Shown: positions 20,474-34,573, counted from the stretch's first letter. The stretch: 62,000 bases of DNA from Gnetum montanum (GCA_015680685.1 MNCI01028947.1:1-62000), one strand, 5' to 3'. Program-made: numbers and translations. Notes: a model not told the origin generated them from the letters alone.

Positions 20474-21277
20474 AAATTCTACTATACTATCGTGTATGTT
20501 ATTGAACAGCGTTAATTTTAGTTTCTGTAAATTTCATTAGTATTATTGTTTCACTACTAACATCATTTATTTTCTTTTCAGGCCAAAAACAACTTAACAT
20601 AGAACACCATATGGCAGTGTAGAGGATGAGACATGTTGGTTATGATTAGTTGTAGAAACTGTATTTATTGTAATCAGTTTTGTCAAATATTTTTTATATA
20701 AATAGATAAACAGTTTTGTGCACGTGGTGGACAGGGGTTTCTTTTATCCGTAAATGACTTTCGGTTTATTATTTTGTAAAAAATATGTAGTACAGCAGTC
20801 TTTTTATTTCAGCAAAGAATGACATCACTAGTTACACATTGTTATTGTAAAAAGCTAAGATTACAAATTCTACCATTTTATTATTGGTTTTTAATTTGAT
20901 AATATAATACTAAATGTTACTCTGATAACAGTATCCGAAATTAGATTTTGCTGTTTCTGGTTACACTTTTTAGCTTCCGACTCTCACGAAGCAGTATCAG
21001 AAATGTTGTATTCTTCTGACAATACATTTGATATTTTCTAGTGTGCAATTTTGATGTGCTATTGGCTTTATGACAATAGAATGTTTTCTTCATTGGGCCG
21101 AGGATGTTAATGAATATGAAGCAGAATAACTCATATTGTGTGACCCTTTGGATATGCGATTAATGGATTTTAGCTTTTACTTATAGTAGTGTTTTTGTTA
21201 TACCATGAATTTATAACTACTTGGATCAGAAAGAGCTACAGTTCATTATATCCTGCTGGGAGGATGGGGAGGAGACG
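20474..21277. other. 3' flank of the 127-aa gene and spacer to its decayed copy
   Basis: No second gene. Presumably holds the 3' UTR of the upstream gene; AT-rich. Confidence 0.4.
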
Positions 21278-22950
21278 ATGAACACAGTGGTAGCAAGATG
21301 GAAGAAATTTGTAGGCAACATGCCATGGAAGGTAGCACACACTGTGGAGATATCTTGACTCTCATCACTGTTGCCCCACCATCTGTACTAGACACTTCTT
21401 GTCCACTATGTGCTCTGCTTGCTGTTGCTCCGTCAAGTTCCTGCTGGCAATGGCCCTAATGGCTGTGCCTTACTCAAATCAGATGGCAGCCATTGTGACC
21501 TTCCCAGCCATGTTAGAGCTTACAGATTTCTCTGTTTCAAGGTCACCAACTCCAAACATATATTTAAAAAATGCCATTTGTCCTGCTTACATCAAATAGT
21601 TAGTAGCTTTTGAAGATCATGAAATGTAGCAACCTAAGAGATGCATTCATTTGTACGCTTGTTACACAGGTTTGACTCTGATTTAAGCCATATTATGGGA
21701 CCTGTAGCAAACAAGACCTCTGCAATTGGCAAGGTATGTGTATCACCCCACTCCATGCTAATAGCTGAGAATGAATAAAAGTGTTTGTCCTTTATCCTGC
21801 CTACCTGCCTTTTTCCAACCTACCTGCCTTTTTCCAACCTACCTGCCTTTTTCCAATGCTTGCTTGCCATCATGTCGAACTCAGTTCAGTTTCCTTTGAA
21901 CCAGTTCTGATTATGGAACTGTATAATTTAGCAGTGGGTTTAATAAAAAGTACAGTCTAACTCTTTTTACCCTCCGTTAGCTACCCTTGTAATTTTGCGT
22001 TGTTTTTGTTGGGTGTTGTCTGCCTCAAAAGATGTTTCAACCAAAAACAATTTTTTTTAAAAAAATTGGACGAAATCTGGATTCAGTGTTCCATTTATTT
22101 CCCGGTTGTCATGTTCTGTGCCAAATTATTTGTCCAATTCTTTGATTATGGATTGACTATAAACAATAATTTGAAAGGGCATTTGAAAATTATTAGGGTA
22201 CCAATGGGTTACTTAAATAAAATCACATCATTCCATCTGTATGAAGTTTGCATCACTATTACAACTGCTCTAAAAATATTAAAAGCAAAGTGTTCCTGGA
22301 ATTCTGTAATATTTCAAATGGTTTCTGAATTTATATACTTAGTAACGTAGATGGAGTTCTTAGGCAACATTTTGATATTTTTCTAGACTTTCTTCAAAGA
22401 TAAGCTGGAGGCTTTTATTTTTGAGCATCCCCAATGTCATTGGGGTTACCATGCAATCTGAGGAACTAAATCATTATTTCCTATATGCTGCAGCACAAGG
22501 TTAGTTTTTTGTTTCCTCTATTTGCTTGTCTACTTTACAGAAGTGAGAATGTGCTATGAGTATACATTTGGATATATAATAGAGCCTTTTGCTGCTACAA
22601 TTCATTATCGAGTACATGTTTCTTCTTTCTACAAGAGAACAGCCATTAAGAGAAGAACATGATATGTAGGAAAATTAGGTGCCTGAAGAGATATACTGGT
22701 AGTGAGCAATTTAGCGTTGCTGGAGAGATCACGCTGAGGAAATTAATGACGGCGTGTATAGGAAAGAGCATTGAACACAATATCTTGCACCACCTATGGC
22801 CAGTATCCTTCATATTTGCATTTTAATTTAGATGCTGGATTATAAATAGTGAAATTCATGTGGACAGTTCAATATCCAATGGCTTATCCTTGAAAGATTG
22901 CATACGAGAATGATACTGGTAACAAGGAATAATGTTTTAGAATAGCCCAC
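21278..22950 (+). pseudogene. Decayed tandem duplicate of the 127-aa gene
   Basis: 21278-21541 aligns with exon 1 of the upstream gene at the same length (264 bases) but contains in-frame stops. 21670-21733 aligns with exon 2 but is 64 rather than 66 bases and has stops. Intron 2 sequence of the parent (about 19430-19880) is recognisable at 22530-22940. No copy of exon 3 was found. Many differences are CpG to TpG or CpA, the mark of methylated-cytosine decay. Not expected to make a protein. Confidence 0.75.
21801..21857. repeat. 19-bp minisatellite, three units
   Basis: CTACCTGCCTTTTTCCAAC repeated at 21801, 21820 and 21839, inside the second intron equivalent of the pseudogene. Confidence 0.85.
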
Positions 22951-25900
22951 TTTCAGATAATGTTTAATCTGATTCTACATTTATCAATAGACATTTGAAA
23001 CTTAATAAATTTAACATGCAAGTAAAATTCGAGAGATATATTGTGGATCATTGAGACTTCTTCACGAAACGGACATTACACCCGATGATTTGTTATGAAA
23101 TTGAAATGAAATATTGCTAGAAAGTGGTGCCTTGATGCTGCGAAGACTGATGCTAGAAACTGATGAATGATGCAGGAAAGACTTACACTAATTCATAAGA
23201 GAGAAGCAGCATATAATTAACTCCTTGATGCTTCAAATTGTTGCCACCATGCCATTATTAGTTTGTACAATGAGTAATGGAGGGTTTCTAGAAGGTAGGG
23301 AGAACATGCTCTCCCTTCATTTCTGTGTAAGACTTACTGTCAAATTAGCATAGCGGCAGTGGGGATTCTCTTGAGGGTTCGTTGGAGGCAGTTTGAGGTT
23401 GGAGCAAGCAGCAAAAGTCAATTGTGAGTTGCACTATGAGTGAGGACTTGGTCGTGGTCTACTTGCGACGCAACTGTGGGCCGTAGTTTGTTATGTTAAT
23501 CCCTGAAACAGAGGCTACAAAAATAGTAGTTAAACCACAGGTTGTGGTTGGCTACGGTACAGGTTGTGAGACGTCAAAATTTATATTGACTGTGAACAGT
23601 GATAAGATTTTTTCATAAAATACTGTGAATTGCAGTTTGCACAAGGAAAATTTATATCATTGCAAGTTGACAGGTAGTGGTATGCATAGTAGCACATGGA
23701 AATAATGACTTGCAACTTTGAATTTTAAGCTTTTAGGGCCAATGGAGGCTGGATTTTTCATGAAAATGATGAAGCAGACTGCACACAATAGGGATCTACA
23801 AGAAATTGTTGTATGCAAGAAGATTTGAACATGCTTCCACATTAAATTTTGGGAGAATATCCTGCATTTAAATCTTGAACAATTTTATGAGAATTTTCAA
23901 ACTACCAAGCCTCAAAAAAGGTTTAGATCTGAGACTATGTACTTGGAACTAAAATCCATATAAAAACACATCTAATTCATCATGCTCCATGGGCTTACAA
24001 CATGGAAATTGCTTCAGTTTTTATTAGAAGAAAAGAGGATGCAATGAAACCCCAATAGTGTTTCACATATTTTTTCAGGAAGTGGGGATGTAGGGATGCA
24101 TCCTCAACGTGTATGGGGATAGGGTGGTATTTTGTGAATGGGGATAGGGTGGTATTTTGTGAATGTCATGGGGATGCAACAAGGATGTGAGGAAGAATAG
24201 TTATGTCTAAGATATTTATCTTTCAAGGTAATTTGTTTTTCTTAAGGTATTTCAAACATTTGCATTACAAATTGAACAACAAAGCATTTTAGAACAAAGC
24301 CAAGGGTTGGAGCTAGTACCTTAGGTATATTTTGGACTACCAAGACATCCCAGATGTTGCACCTTCATTCCCAAACATTTGGGGATGCATCCCCATCCCT
24401 AAGATGTTGCAAATTTAGGTTTTTGTGGAGACACATACCTGTGTAACACAACCCTAGGGAGCTCCACTAGACCCAAAAAATGACTTCAAATTGACTTGAA
24501 AACTTAAGAAAACTTTGTATCCTCAATGCCTATGACTCTTGGAGAAAGAATGAGCATGAATCCTTCCAAGAATTAAAACTGTAAAGCATCCATTGACTTC
24601 AATTCATTGAACATTAACATGTAATTAAATTCATCTTCATAAATTCTGAATAAAGCATGCTGTAAAACCACCAAACTAAACATGAAATTGAAACTTAAGC
24701 ATGAAAAAATATTGAGGGCCTTGAAAGAACTTGTGAGAATGAGAGAGTGGGCTGTAAGAATGCAAGGGTTATGAGGCTTAATTATCAAAAATTGTGAGAA
24801 TGGATGAAAAGCATTGAGGGATGCTTAGTTATGAGAGCTCATGTTTGCAACAATGGAAGGAAAAGAGGGGTTGAAGCTAGGAGAGCTACAACTCAAGTAA
24901 GCTTGAATGCATACACAAATGAATGTAAGGGAGAGCTTCTTCATTCAATGCACAAATGCTCAAGGTAAGTAAAAATGAGAGGGGTTCACCCCTATTCATA
25001 CCTTAAGGGCTTAGGATTTTGCCACAATTGGCATGGTCTAATATGAAGACACTTGGCCCTAAACTTTCTTCTTTTAGAATAGCTTTCAACCTAACCAACT
25101 TTTAGGCTTCAAAGATTGAAACATCATATTTCTAACCACTACCATGACTCCACAAGAGGACTACAAAGCATAAATGACTATAAACACAATATGGACTGTA
25201 GTCAAAATAGAAACAACTAAGGCTATGGAGAAGTAAGAGACTAAGGGGGGGAGGGGAATGAGTGGACATTTACACTATTTTTAACATAAACTTTAATGCT
25301 TTTTTGTTAAAAGACACTTTTAACTTAACATTGCTTTGAAAGTGAAAGAAAAAGTCCTAGTTTAACTTTGAGAAAATAAAAATTTCTTTTTGACCTAGTG
25401 GAACACTTGGACAAACCACTTTTAGCAAGGATAAAGCACATAGAAACAAAGGTTAACATGATATATGAACTATTCAAAATGTAATTTTAGTGCATCATGT
25501 TTCAACCATAAACAAGATGTAGAGATTTTGACAAAGCTTTTAGGTATAGTGAAGTTTGGATAGTTTAAAGATTACCTAGCATTAAAGTAGCACAATGTCT
25601 TAATTAAACAAGAGAATAGAAGAATGAAAGCTTAATGATTTAGCATTAAAGGCCACTTCAACCTCTAGTTAGTTTGGGGTTGGAGTTTATGTTGAAGCAC
25701 ACTTAGTTTGGTTGAAATTTTTTTGAGACATACTGAGCCCATTAAAGACACATTCTAAATGTTAGTTAGGAAGGCTATCTTATCTTACATTTAGATAAAC
25801 TAAAGAGCATTGATAAAGAACTTAGTTGCTCTATGTGTTGCTTAATGATCATTGTGCTCTAGCTCATCAACCTTTGGAGCTTTATCTATCTAGAGAAAGT

Positions 25901-27299
25901 CATGCACACGAGGTGATCCATGATGTTGCCATTCTCATTGTGTCAAGTAATCAACAAACTTGAGCTCTTTGATCAAAATTGTTTTCATAAACTTTATGTG
26001 ATGAAAACACATGTATTTTATAATTATATGTGGATTTTCAAAAATATTGTTTGATTTCTGATGGGTTCTTTGAAGGATCTCCTTGCATCAAATGATGTAA
26101 TTTTGTCAAATACAAATCTATTGCATGAGTAAAGAAAACAATTAGTGTGCTTAATTGATGCACCATATCAAATGGTTAGTAAACATTGAATAAAATGTTG
26201 AACAGTATTCTATTAGATGTAGATTTTATGCATGTTACTGAATCAAAGAATTCAGTTGCTCTATGCATTTGGTCTAGCTCATCAACCTTTGGTGCTCTAT
26301 CTATCAAGGGAAAGTCATTTGGGGTTGATGGTATTATGTGGCTATGGTTTTGCATGTAGTCAACTCATGCCCAATCAATAGAAAATTTCTAGAGCTCAGT
26401 TAGGATTGACCAGTGTATGTGTCATGCGAATCATGGATTATGATTGTTGATTTTTCCTCGATCCAACAATTGAGATTTCTTGAGATGTTGATTAAGCTAA
26501 CCATATGAACCTTTCTTTGAGAGGAAGAATCGTGTAATTGAAGACATGAGTCATTGAATAAGATATCTTCTTTTCTAAACTTGGATAAGACTAATGTGGA
26601 AATAACACAAGCCATCACAAATTTCAATTTAGTAATCCAAGAGTTTGTTGATTTACAATCATGTAGTATGTGTAATGAGATGAATCAAAGCATCTCTCTA
26701 AAAGTAATGACAAGATAACCCGTGTGCGATAGTGGCTTGATAGAGGAGGCATAGTTTTCTTGACAACGGTGGTGAGGGGATCAAATAATATGGATTGAGT
26801 TTCTCAACCTTAAGTTTTCATAGAGTTTATAGAGATGGAAGAAATGTAAATTACGAAAAGCATTCCAATTGCATACAATTGTTGGCAATTTAAATATAAG
26901 GGTCATACTATCAACTTCCCTTCAGGTTCAAGGAAATATTTCTCAACAACAACTCTTGTAGAACATATAAACAATGATTACTCATCTAGAAATCATAAGT
27001 GGTTAATAGAGAATACTGAAGTTCTTTGTGTAATTAATAACTTTGTAAATAGAAAAATTAGAGAAGCTCTTGAAATTAAAATTCATTCTAATAATGTTAA
27101 TCAAGATTAAAGCTATTTTACCCACTTAGCATGGTGGCCTATTTTAATAAAAATTAAGCAATTTAGAGATTTGCTTAAAAATTCTACTTAATTTAATCTT
27201 TTCTCTCACTATTTTTTTCTTTTAACTAGTTTGTAGTATGTTCTATGCTTATTTACAAACTTAATTGCCTTATCTACTAGAAGTTGTGAGTTCAATTCT
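22951..27299. other. Long non-coding, AT-rich region
   Basis: No gene, RNA or complete transposon could be supported. A tandem duplication of about 28 bases (GGGGATAGGGTGGTATTTTG) lies near 24115-24170, within a stretch rich in GGGGATGCATCC-like words (24080-24410) that may be a decayed repeat. Confidence 0.4.
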
Positions 27300-27860
27300 G
27301 ATTGCTATATCATTATAATCTTAGTTTCTTTTTCCCTTTTGAATCATATATAGTTTTAACTAATTCTTTTGAATTAATTTTTATTTATTTTGTTTTAATA
27401 TTATTTTTTAAATAGTAGTTTTACTTTTCCTAAAAGCACTATTCCCTACACCCACTAAACTAAGAACAACCCATGTAACCCCTACTTTACCTGCCCTTAT
27501 ATTCATTGCCATATTATCATAATTTTTGTTTCTTTCCCTTGCTTGGACCTTTTATATTTTTTAAATTAATTATTTTGAATTAATTTTTATTTATTTTTAA
27601 AATAGTAGTTTACTTTTCCTAAAAAGCACTATCCCCTGTACCCACTAAACTAACAACAACCTTTTTATCCTCTACTTTCCCTACCCTTCTATCTTACTTT
27701 CCCTACTTGTATATTGATTGTTATAATATTATATTTTTGGTTTCTTTTCCCTTCCTAGACCTTTTATATTTTTATAACTAATTCTTTTGAATTAATTTAT
27801 TTTGTTTTAACATTATTTTTTAAATAGTAGTTTTATTTTCCTAAAAAGCACTTTAAAAAT
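27300..27860. repeat. Three tandem units of about 210 bp
   Basis: The block 'taattcttttgaattaat' followed by 'aaatagtagttt' and 'cctaaaaagcact' recurs with starts near 27353, 27561 and 27773 (spacings about 208 and 212). Units are diverged. No coding potential. Confidence 0.7.
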
Positions 27861-27945
27861 CAACATTATTTACCAAAATCAAACCCATGACTTTGAGCTT
27901 TCAAATCAAGAGTCTTACCACCAGGCTAACACCTCATTGTTTCTT
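27845..27945 (-). repeat. tRNA-like SINE head
   Basis: On the minus strand: GTTAGCCTGGTGGTAAGACTC (A-box-like) and, about 35 bases on, CATGGGTTTGATT (B-box-like). Same family as 16500-16660. Confidence 0.45.
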
Positions 27946-29429
27946 ACTCGGCTATTCATACTACTTTTGTTCTACAATGAGCTCTTTTTATTTTAGTGTT
28001 ATATCTCTTAAATATTTTTCTTTGTTTTTCTTTCCTTCTTTCCTATATCCTTTTTCCCTACAACTAGTTGTTTTTATCGGAGTTATATTTTTAATTTTTT
28101 TCCTTTTTCCTGCAGCGGGCCATTTTTTAAAAAAACTAATCATTATGGCTGCATCTTAACTAGCTGTTAATTATAGTGCTATTTATTCTCTCTCTAACTC
28201 TTGTTAAATCAACTGCAGCTGATAATAAAACTAGTATGATTTGAAACATCTTGCAAAGAAAGAATATGCAAACTATAGATGATATAATTACGTTAATAGG
28301 TGTTATGAGATTTTGGTTAGCTTTCTTCTGTATTAGATGTTGTACTATGCATTTCAAGACCTTGGAGATTCTTCCAGGCCTTTCACTTTTAGCTATAGTA
28401 TATTAACAGAAAAATGATGATCCAAGGTAGCAAAGATTTAGGAAGTGCATCACTCTGGATGCAAGTATATTAATAGAAAAGTGATGATCCAAGGTAACAG
28501 AAATTTAAGAAGGGTAAAACTTTTAATGCAGAATATGAATTTCTCAATTCTAGAATGAATTTTTCTTCGATCTTAAATAGTCTGGATGGTTTTTAAGACT
28601 TCATGCATTTGAATGACATAAAAGAAAAAGTTTAAATGCATAATTTAAAAATGTTATTAAAGATGTAGAAACCTGTTGCTATATGCTAGCTGATAGAGAA
28701 TCTAGTGGATTCAGAATTGCTTAAGATAATGGAAGAGATTTTGCATGTTTGCTAATTGCAAGAGTCATGCTTACTGTTAATTAATGGCCACAAGCAGGAT
28801 TAGTTAATGAAGGTCTCGATACACTACACAAAGTGTTATTGCTGTGAAAAAAATTCCTCCAGACTTACTGTCATGTTATTGTGCATTTTGATTCCCACAT
28901 CAGTTCATTTAATGAGCATAATCCTTGACATGTGCTTGTTTGTGCAGTAATTAGAGGATCTTGCTAGCTAACAGTGTATAAGGAGAAGACATTTGTTAAT
29001 TTGGGATCAAAAGAAATAGCAGGCCTATGTTTTGTAATGTTGTCCAAGGTGAAGATCATTGACTCTTTGAAGATTCATTGACCTTTCTGTTTGCAATGAT
29101 ATAGGAGAATTTCAGCAATAAAAAATCTTCAATCTAGACTTGCGCAGGAGATTTAGAAGAAAAAAGCTTATATATGCCACTGTATTCTTGATAAGCCTGA
29201 ATGTTTCTTTGTAAAACAGAACATTGTGTTAAATTCTGTTGAAAAATCTTTTTTTTACTCATCTTGATCTATTAATTACATTGTTAATTCCAATTTACTG
29301 ATGACCTACTTTATAAATAAAGTGTTGTGAGATGTGATTTCTACCACTATTAGAATGATGCTTCAATTGTTACTTGGATGAGTTGTTTTTTCAGATTTTG
29401 CAAATGCTAGGGCATTCTTGAGATGCGAT
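27946..29429. other. Non-coding stretch
   Basis: No supported gene. A diverged direct duplication of about 65-70 bp (gatgatccaaggta block) lies near 28395-28515. Confidence 0.4.
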
Positions 29430-29550
29430 GCACAACAGTTATTGATGATTTGAAGAAATTGCAAATAAACAGAGAGCTAGCTCTTCATAGAAGTAAATGG
29501 CAAAAAAGAACTGACAAAGCTAGAATACTGATGATGACGACATTAATATA
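29430..29550 (+). mobile_element. 3' end of an RTE-type LINE, heavily 5'-truncated
   Basis: The plus strand reads VIDDLKKLQINRELALHRSK and ends in a tgatgatgacgac-like tail. The same protein end occurs in the longer RTE copy at 38535-38660. Short 5'-truncated copies with a trinucleotide tail are typical of RTE. Confidence 0.6.
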
Positions 29551-31334
29551 AAAATTGCATTGTTCTATTTGCCTTAGATAAAACGCCATAGACTGATTAG
29601 AGTATTGTTTTAGAGAATAGTGTTAAAAACTTTGAAGGTGTAATGACCATAAAGTAAACTTATGAGATAACTTATCACACCTGCCAAGAATCATTAACAG
29701 ATTTGATAAAAGATACATCATACTTACCATAGTAAACAATGTAATAAATTGCAACCACGGATGTTATTTCAGTATAATAATATAACAAGATAAACAATGT
29801 CAAATGGATACTGAAAAAATTTCATGATACAGAAAAGCCTTACTCGAAACGTTGCAATTTCTTGCTAGAAACCTTACAATTGATTTATGAAACTGCTTGA
29901 CCAATTTTTTGCCCGTATCTTTATCTAAGAACATTTTAAACCTCGATTCTAAAATTCTTTCTTTAGACTATGATTGCTTTTTTGAACTAAATTACAGTTT
30001 TTGAAGTTTTCCTGCCAACATTTTTTATTTCGCTTTATGCAGGTATCTTTTCAATCTTCGTAAATTTTTGTCAGCTGCTATTCCTACTGTAGAATATGAT
30101 CACACGGTTGACTTTGTTTTGTAAAGGTCTTATGAGATCAGTTGGTAGGGTTGGAATTTTGCATTGTTCTCCCTATGCACGATTTCATGTTTCATACGTT
30201 TTAAGCGTGCTGATTTGCGTAAAGCTGCATTCTTCTAGGCATTTGTTATTGTGGTTTTTCATGGAACTTAATCAAAGGGGTTTGCTATCCAAAATCAAGT
30301 TGGATCGTACAAAATTTCAGCAGGACATATGTGAGAACCGATTACAGTTTTTGGACGAGTCTCCGTCTGTATACTGTAAATAATTAAAAGCGAATTTCTT
30401 CTATCACCAACTGTGTTTAGTGTTGGAAAAATGAAAACAAATACATTAGTATTATTTGTTGTATTTTCTTTTATGTTTCAAAAAGGATGTTGCAATGAAA
30501 AAAAAAAAGGTGAATTTGTAAAGTGATGTTTATGTGGAGATGTGTTTTATCTCACATGTTTAGGATTGGGATTTGGTCCTAATGTTTCCTTATAAATAGA
30601 AGGGTTTAGCATTGTATTGAGGCTTTACTTTGAAGACAAGAGCCTGAGATCTATTGGAGTAAAAGGACCCAAACCACTTACTGTGCTACTTTTTTTTGTT
30701 GTTTTCATTCTGCTTTTACAGCAAATGTTTGCTAGAGTTTACGGTAGTTTTTTCAGTGGTTTACAGTGCCTATTTAATCTGCTACAGTGCAATATTTTTT
30801 GCTGTAGCACAATATTTTCTGCCTTTAATGTTTTATTCAAATCTATAGTGTTCTACTATTTTCACATCTGCAAATTATTTTATTGAAGCTATGGTTTTCC
30901 ATTATAACATTTAGCATAAGGCACAACTGTTATAGATAACACATTGAAAGTCCTTTAATGGCTGATCTCTAGCATTGATGATTAATCTTTGTAATGATTG
31001 TAAATGTATTCCACACTGTGTTCTATGTGTACCAGTATTTGTCTATGATGGCTTCATGTGAATGGATTATTACTAGTACTTTTTTTTTTCTCCAATGTTC
31101 TTCCATACTTTTCTCCTTGTTTGTTTCTTACTTTTTGCTGTTCAACAAATTTTACATCACACTAGTTCTTTGGGATTACATGGATGTCCTAGGCACTATG
31201 ATGTTAGTTATTTATCTATCATGTTTCCCTATATAACCCTAAAACGAATGATTTAACATCATTATTTCACAAATTCTTTTGTATTTTTTACATGTTCATG
31301 GTATTATTGTATTAAATTTTTTTATATGAAGTAT
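29551..31334. other. Non-coding; possible LTR remnant near 30421-30690
   Basis: TGTTGG at 30421 followed 170 bp later by TATAAATAGA (30591-30600) looks like the start and promoter of a copia-type LTR, but no matching CCAACA end or target duplication was found. Nothing else supported. Confidence 0.25.
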
Positions 31335-31570
31335 TAGTCTAATGGTAAAATTCTTAATTTGGAAATTCTAAATCTTAAGTTAAATTTTGGTAGGCAATGA
31401 TGAGTTATAAAGTTCTATGTGGAGTATATATCACATCAAGCATTAGAACTAGTAATAGCAACGGATGGTTTGATAATTAAAGAAGGGTGTTTCGTGAAAA
31501 CAAAATACCAAAGTGATGCTTTTTAGGTGGTATTGTAGTGTACCTATGTTTCAATTATCTCAATTTCCAA
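31335..31570 (+). repeat. tRNA-like SINE copy with internal insertion
   Basis: TAGTCTAATGGTAAAATTC (A-box-like), a degenerate B box, then gagttataaagttct. After an insertion of about 100 bp comes gtgtacctatgtttcaatta, matching the body of the 16.4 kb copies. Confidence 0.4.
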
Positions 31571-32002
31571 GGCTTTAGAATCAATGCTTTAGAATTATTT
31601 TATTTTAGATTTCAACACCCTGGAATTAATTTTTATGACAACAGACTGATCTACATGAGGACTTGGGATTCCTCACCCAACCACTTTCCGTGCAGAAAAA
31701 TGTTAGCAATAATAGGCGGAATTAGCCGTTGAACTATAGAATATAGGTTGGGTTGAACAATTTACTAAAGCTTATAAAGTAAGACCCCATCCCTAGGGAG
31801 TGTTATTTTGTGAGCGATTAGTTGGTACTTGTACTCTGGTACATCTTTTTAAGAATATACAAGTTTTAAGGATTTATTATATCTACACAGGAACGTCTGA
31901 ATTAGCAGCCATTTTAAGCTTTGTTGTTGTGAATGCAAACCAGTAAAACAGATTATGGAGTTGATTTGTTATATATTTATACAAAGATGTTGCAAGTTAA
32001 GT

Positions 32003-33611
32003 TGAGGGAAGGCTCCTGGTTATGATGGTTTTCCTGTAGAATTTTTTCAAAATTATTGGGATTTGGTGGGAAAGGATTTTTTGTAGGTCATTAATGAGGC
32101 TCTCTTAACAGGTTCCCTTGGGCCCAATCTAAATCAAGGGGTAATTTGTCTCCTCCCCAAGTTTGGGGATCTAACCGATATCTCCAATTGGCGTCCCATA
32201 ACTATTCTCAATGTAGTGTATAAAATTTGAGCGAAGTGCCTTGCCTTACAGTTGAAAAAAATTCTTGGTTAGATCATATCTCCCCAGCAAACAGGATTTG
32301 TTCCTGGTAAATATATTTTAGACAATGTGGTCGCTGCGTGGGAAGGTCTCAAGTGGGCTGAGGATGATGGACAAGATATTCTCCTTGTGAAACTTGATTA
32401 TGCCAAGGCTTATGACAACATTAAGTAGGATTTTATCTTGTAAACTATGACCAAACTTGGTTTTTGACCTAAGTTCTTGCATATGGTGAAATGCTTATTC
32501 TCAGATGCTACTGCAAGAATTGCCACTACCTTCGACATTACCTCTCCTTTTCCAATACATAGGTTTGTGTGGCAAGGTTGTCCTCTCGCCCCCTATCTCT
32601 TTATCATCTCTCGCCCCCTATCTCTTTATCATCGCATCAGACTTTCTTTGTCATCAAATTAATTTGGACATTCAAACTAAAGTTCTCACTGGGGTCTGCC
32701 TTTCCTTCTTTCAACAACAGCTTCTCAATATGCACTTCGCCGATGACTCTTTTTTTCTAATTCAAAACATTGCCACCAATTTGCACCGCCTCTTATCAAG
32801 GGTGGAGCAATATTGCACACTCTCAAGTTCCACAATTAATTGGAATAAATCCTCTGTTTATAGCTTTAAGGGCAATTACAAACATGTGACCAACTATAAT
32901 TGCAAGCAGCTTCAGGATCAAGACATCGTTAAGATTCTGGGAATCCCTTTTCGTTTTAGAGGTTCAACATCTATCCTTTGGGAGCAAGTTATTTATTGAA
33001 TTCAAAAGAAACTTGACAAATGGAAAACTAAACCACTCACACTTGCAGGTAAATACCTTGTATGTAAGTTTATATGCGTGTCCACCCATGTGTATTACTC
33101 TTCATGTTGGGCCCCTCCCAAGCTGCCTACTAGAAGCTAGAACGATTATTTCATGACTTTATGTGGTTCTCCAAGGATTCTCAGAAAGGCTTTCATCGTG
33201 TCGCTTGGAATATTGTTACTCTCCCCAAAAATAAGGGTGGCTTAGACCTTTTGAACTCCTATAAGCAAGGAATTACCCTGGTTGCTAAGTGGTTGGTACA
33301 ACATTTAGATGCCTCAAATATTATAGGGACCCTCCTCCAATTAAGGCTTTATCAAGCATTTTCTAAAAATAAGCCCTTCTGGAAAGGCATCTATTTCGTC
33401 AATTGGATCCTTTCCCCCCTCACTATCATTCTTCATGGATCGCATGTTTTCAAAAGCATTTGGAGGGCCTGGAAAATTCTACACACTCACATTGACTAGA
33501 CTAACATTAAAATCAACCCTACTATCCTCTCTAAAGTGTGTCCATGGTGGTTACCTCTGTCGCCCGCTCCCCTTGCTATCACAAATGCTAAGGTGGCTAC
33601 CTCGTGGTATC
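32003..33611 (+). pseudogene. L1 reverse transcriptase (ORF2 fragment), broken
   Basis: Across three frames it reads GKAPGYDGFPVEFF, NWRPITILNVVYKI, ISPQQTGFVPGKYILDNV and LLVKLDYAKAYD, then the catalytic FADD box at 32736-32747, then the WFSKDSQKGFHRVAW thumb-region block. These are the ordered motifs of plant L1 reverse transcriptase. It has several stops, including TAG at expected Gln or Trp positions. A 25-bp tandem duplication at about 32587-32636 shifts the frame just before FADD. Homologous to the antisense copy at 55100-56264. Confidence 0.85.
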
Positions 33612-34573
33612 NNNNNNNNNNNNNNNNNNNNNNNNNNNNNNNNNNNNNNNNNNNNNNNNNNNNNNNNNNNNNNNNNNNNNNNNNNNNNNNNNNNNNNNNN
33701 NNNNNNNNNNNNNNNNNNNNNNNNNNNNNNNNNNNNNNNNNNNNNNNNNNNNNNNNNNNNNNNNNNNNNNNNNNNNNNNNNNNNNNNNNNNNNNNNNNNN
33801 NNNNNNNNNNNNNNNNNNNNNNNNNNNNNNNNNNNNNNNNNNNNNNNNNNNNNNNNNNNNNNNNNNNNNNNNNNNNNNNNNNNNNNNNNNNNNNNNNNNN
33901 NNNNNNNNNNNNNNNNNNNNNNNNNNNNNNNNNNNNNNNNNNNNNNNNNNNNNNNNNNNNNNNNNNNNNNNNNNNNNNNNNNNNNNNNNNNNNNNNNNNN
34001 NNNNNNNNNNNNNNNNNNNNNNNNNNNNNNNNNNNNNNNNNNNNNNNNNNNNNNNNNNNNNNNNNNNNNNNNNNNNNNNNNNNNNNNNNNNNNNNNNNNN
34101 NNNNNNNNNNNNNNNNNNNNNNNNNNNNNNNNNNNNNNNNNNNNNNNNNNNNNNNNNNNNNNNNNNNNNNNNNNNNNNNNNNNNNNNNNNNNNNNNNNNN
34201 NNNNNNNNNNNNNNNNNNNNNNNNNNNNNNNNNNNNNNNNNNNNNNNNNNNNNNNNNNNNNNNNNNNNNNNNNNNNNNNNNNNNNNNNNNNNNNNNNNNN
34301 NNNNNNNNNNNNNNNNNNNNNNNNNNNNNNNNNNNNNNNNNNNNNNNNNNNNNNNNNNNNNNNNNNNNNNNNNNNNNNNNNNNNNNNNNNNNNNNNNNNN
34401 NNNNNNNNNNNNNNNNNNNNNNNNNNNNNNNNNNNNNNNNNNNNNNNNNNNNNNNNNNNNNNNNNNNNNNNNNNNNNNNNNNNNNNNNNNNNNNNNNNNN
34501 NNNNNNNNNNNNNNNNNNNNNNNNNNNNNNNNNNNNNNNNNNNNNNNNNNNNNNNNNNNNNNNNNNNNNNNNN
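33612..34573. other. Assembly gap (962 N)
   Basis: Run of N. Any reading frame across it is meaningless. Confidence 0.99.

Noticed and set aside
29000-31300. Short frames of 80-95 codons suggesting genes
   Set aside because: Composition-driven AT-rich frames (Phe/Leu/Ile-rich) without splice or promoter logic.
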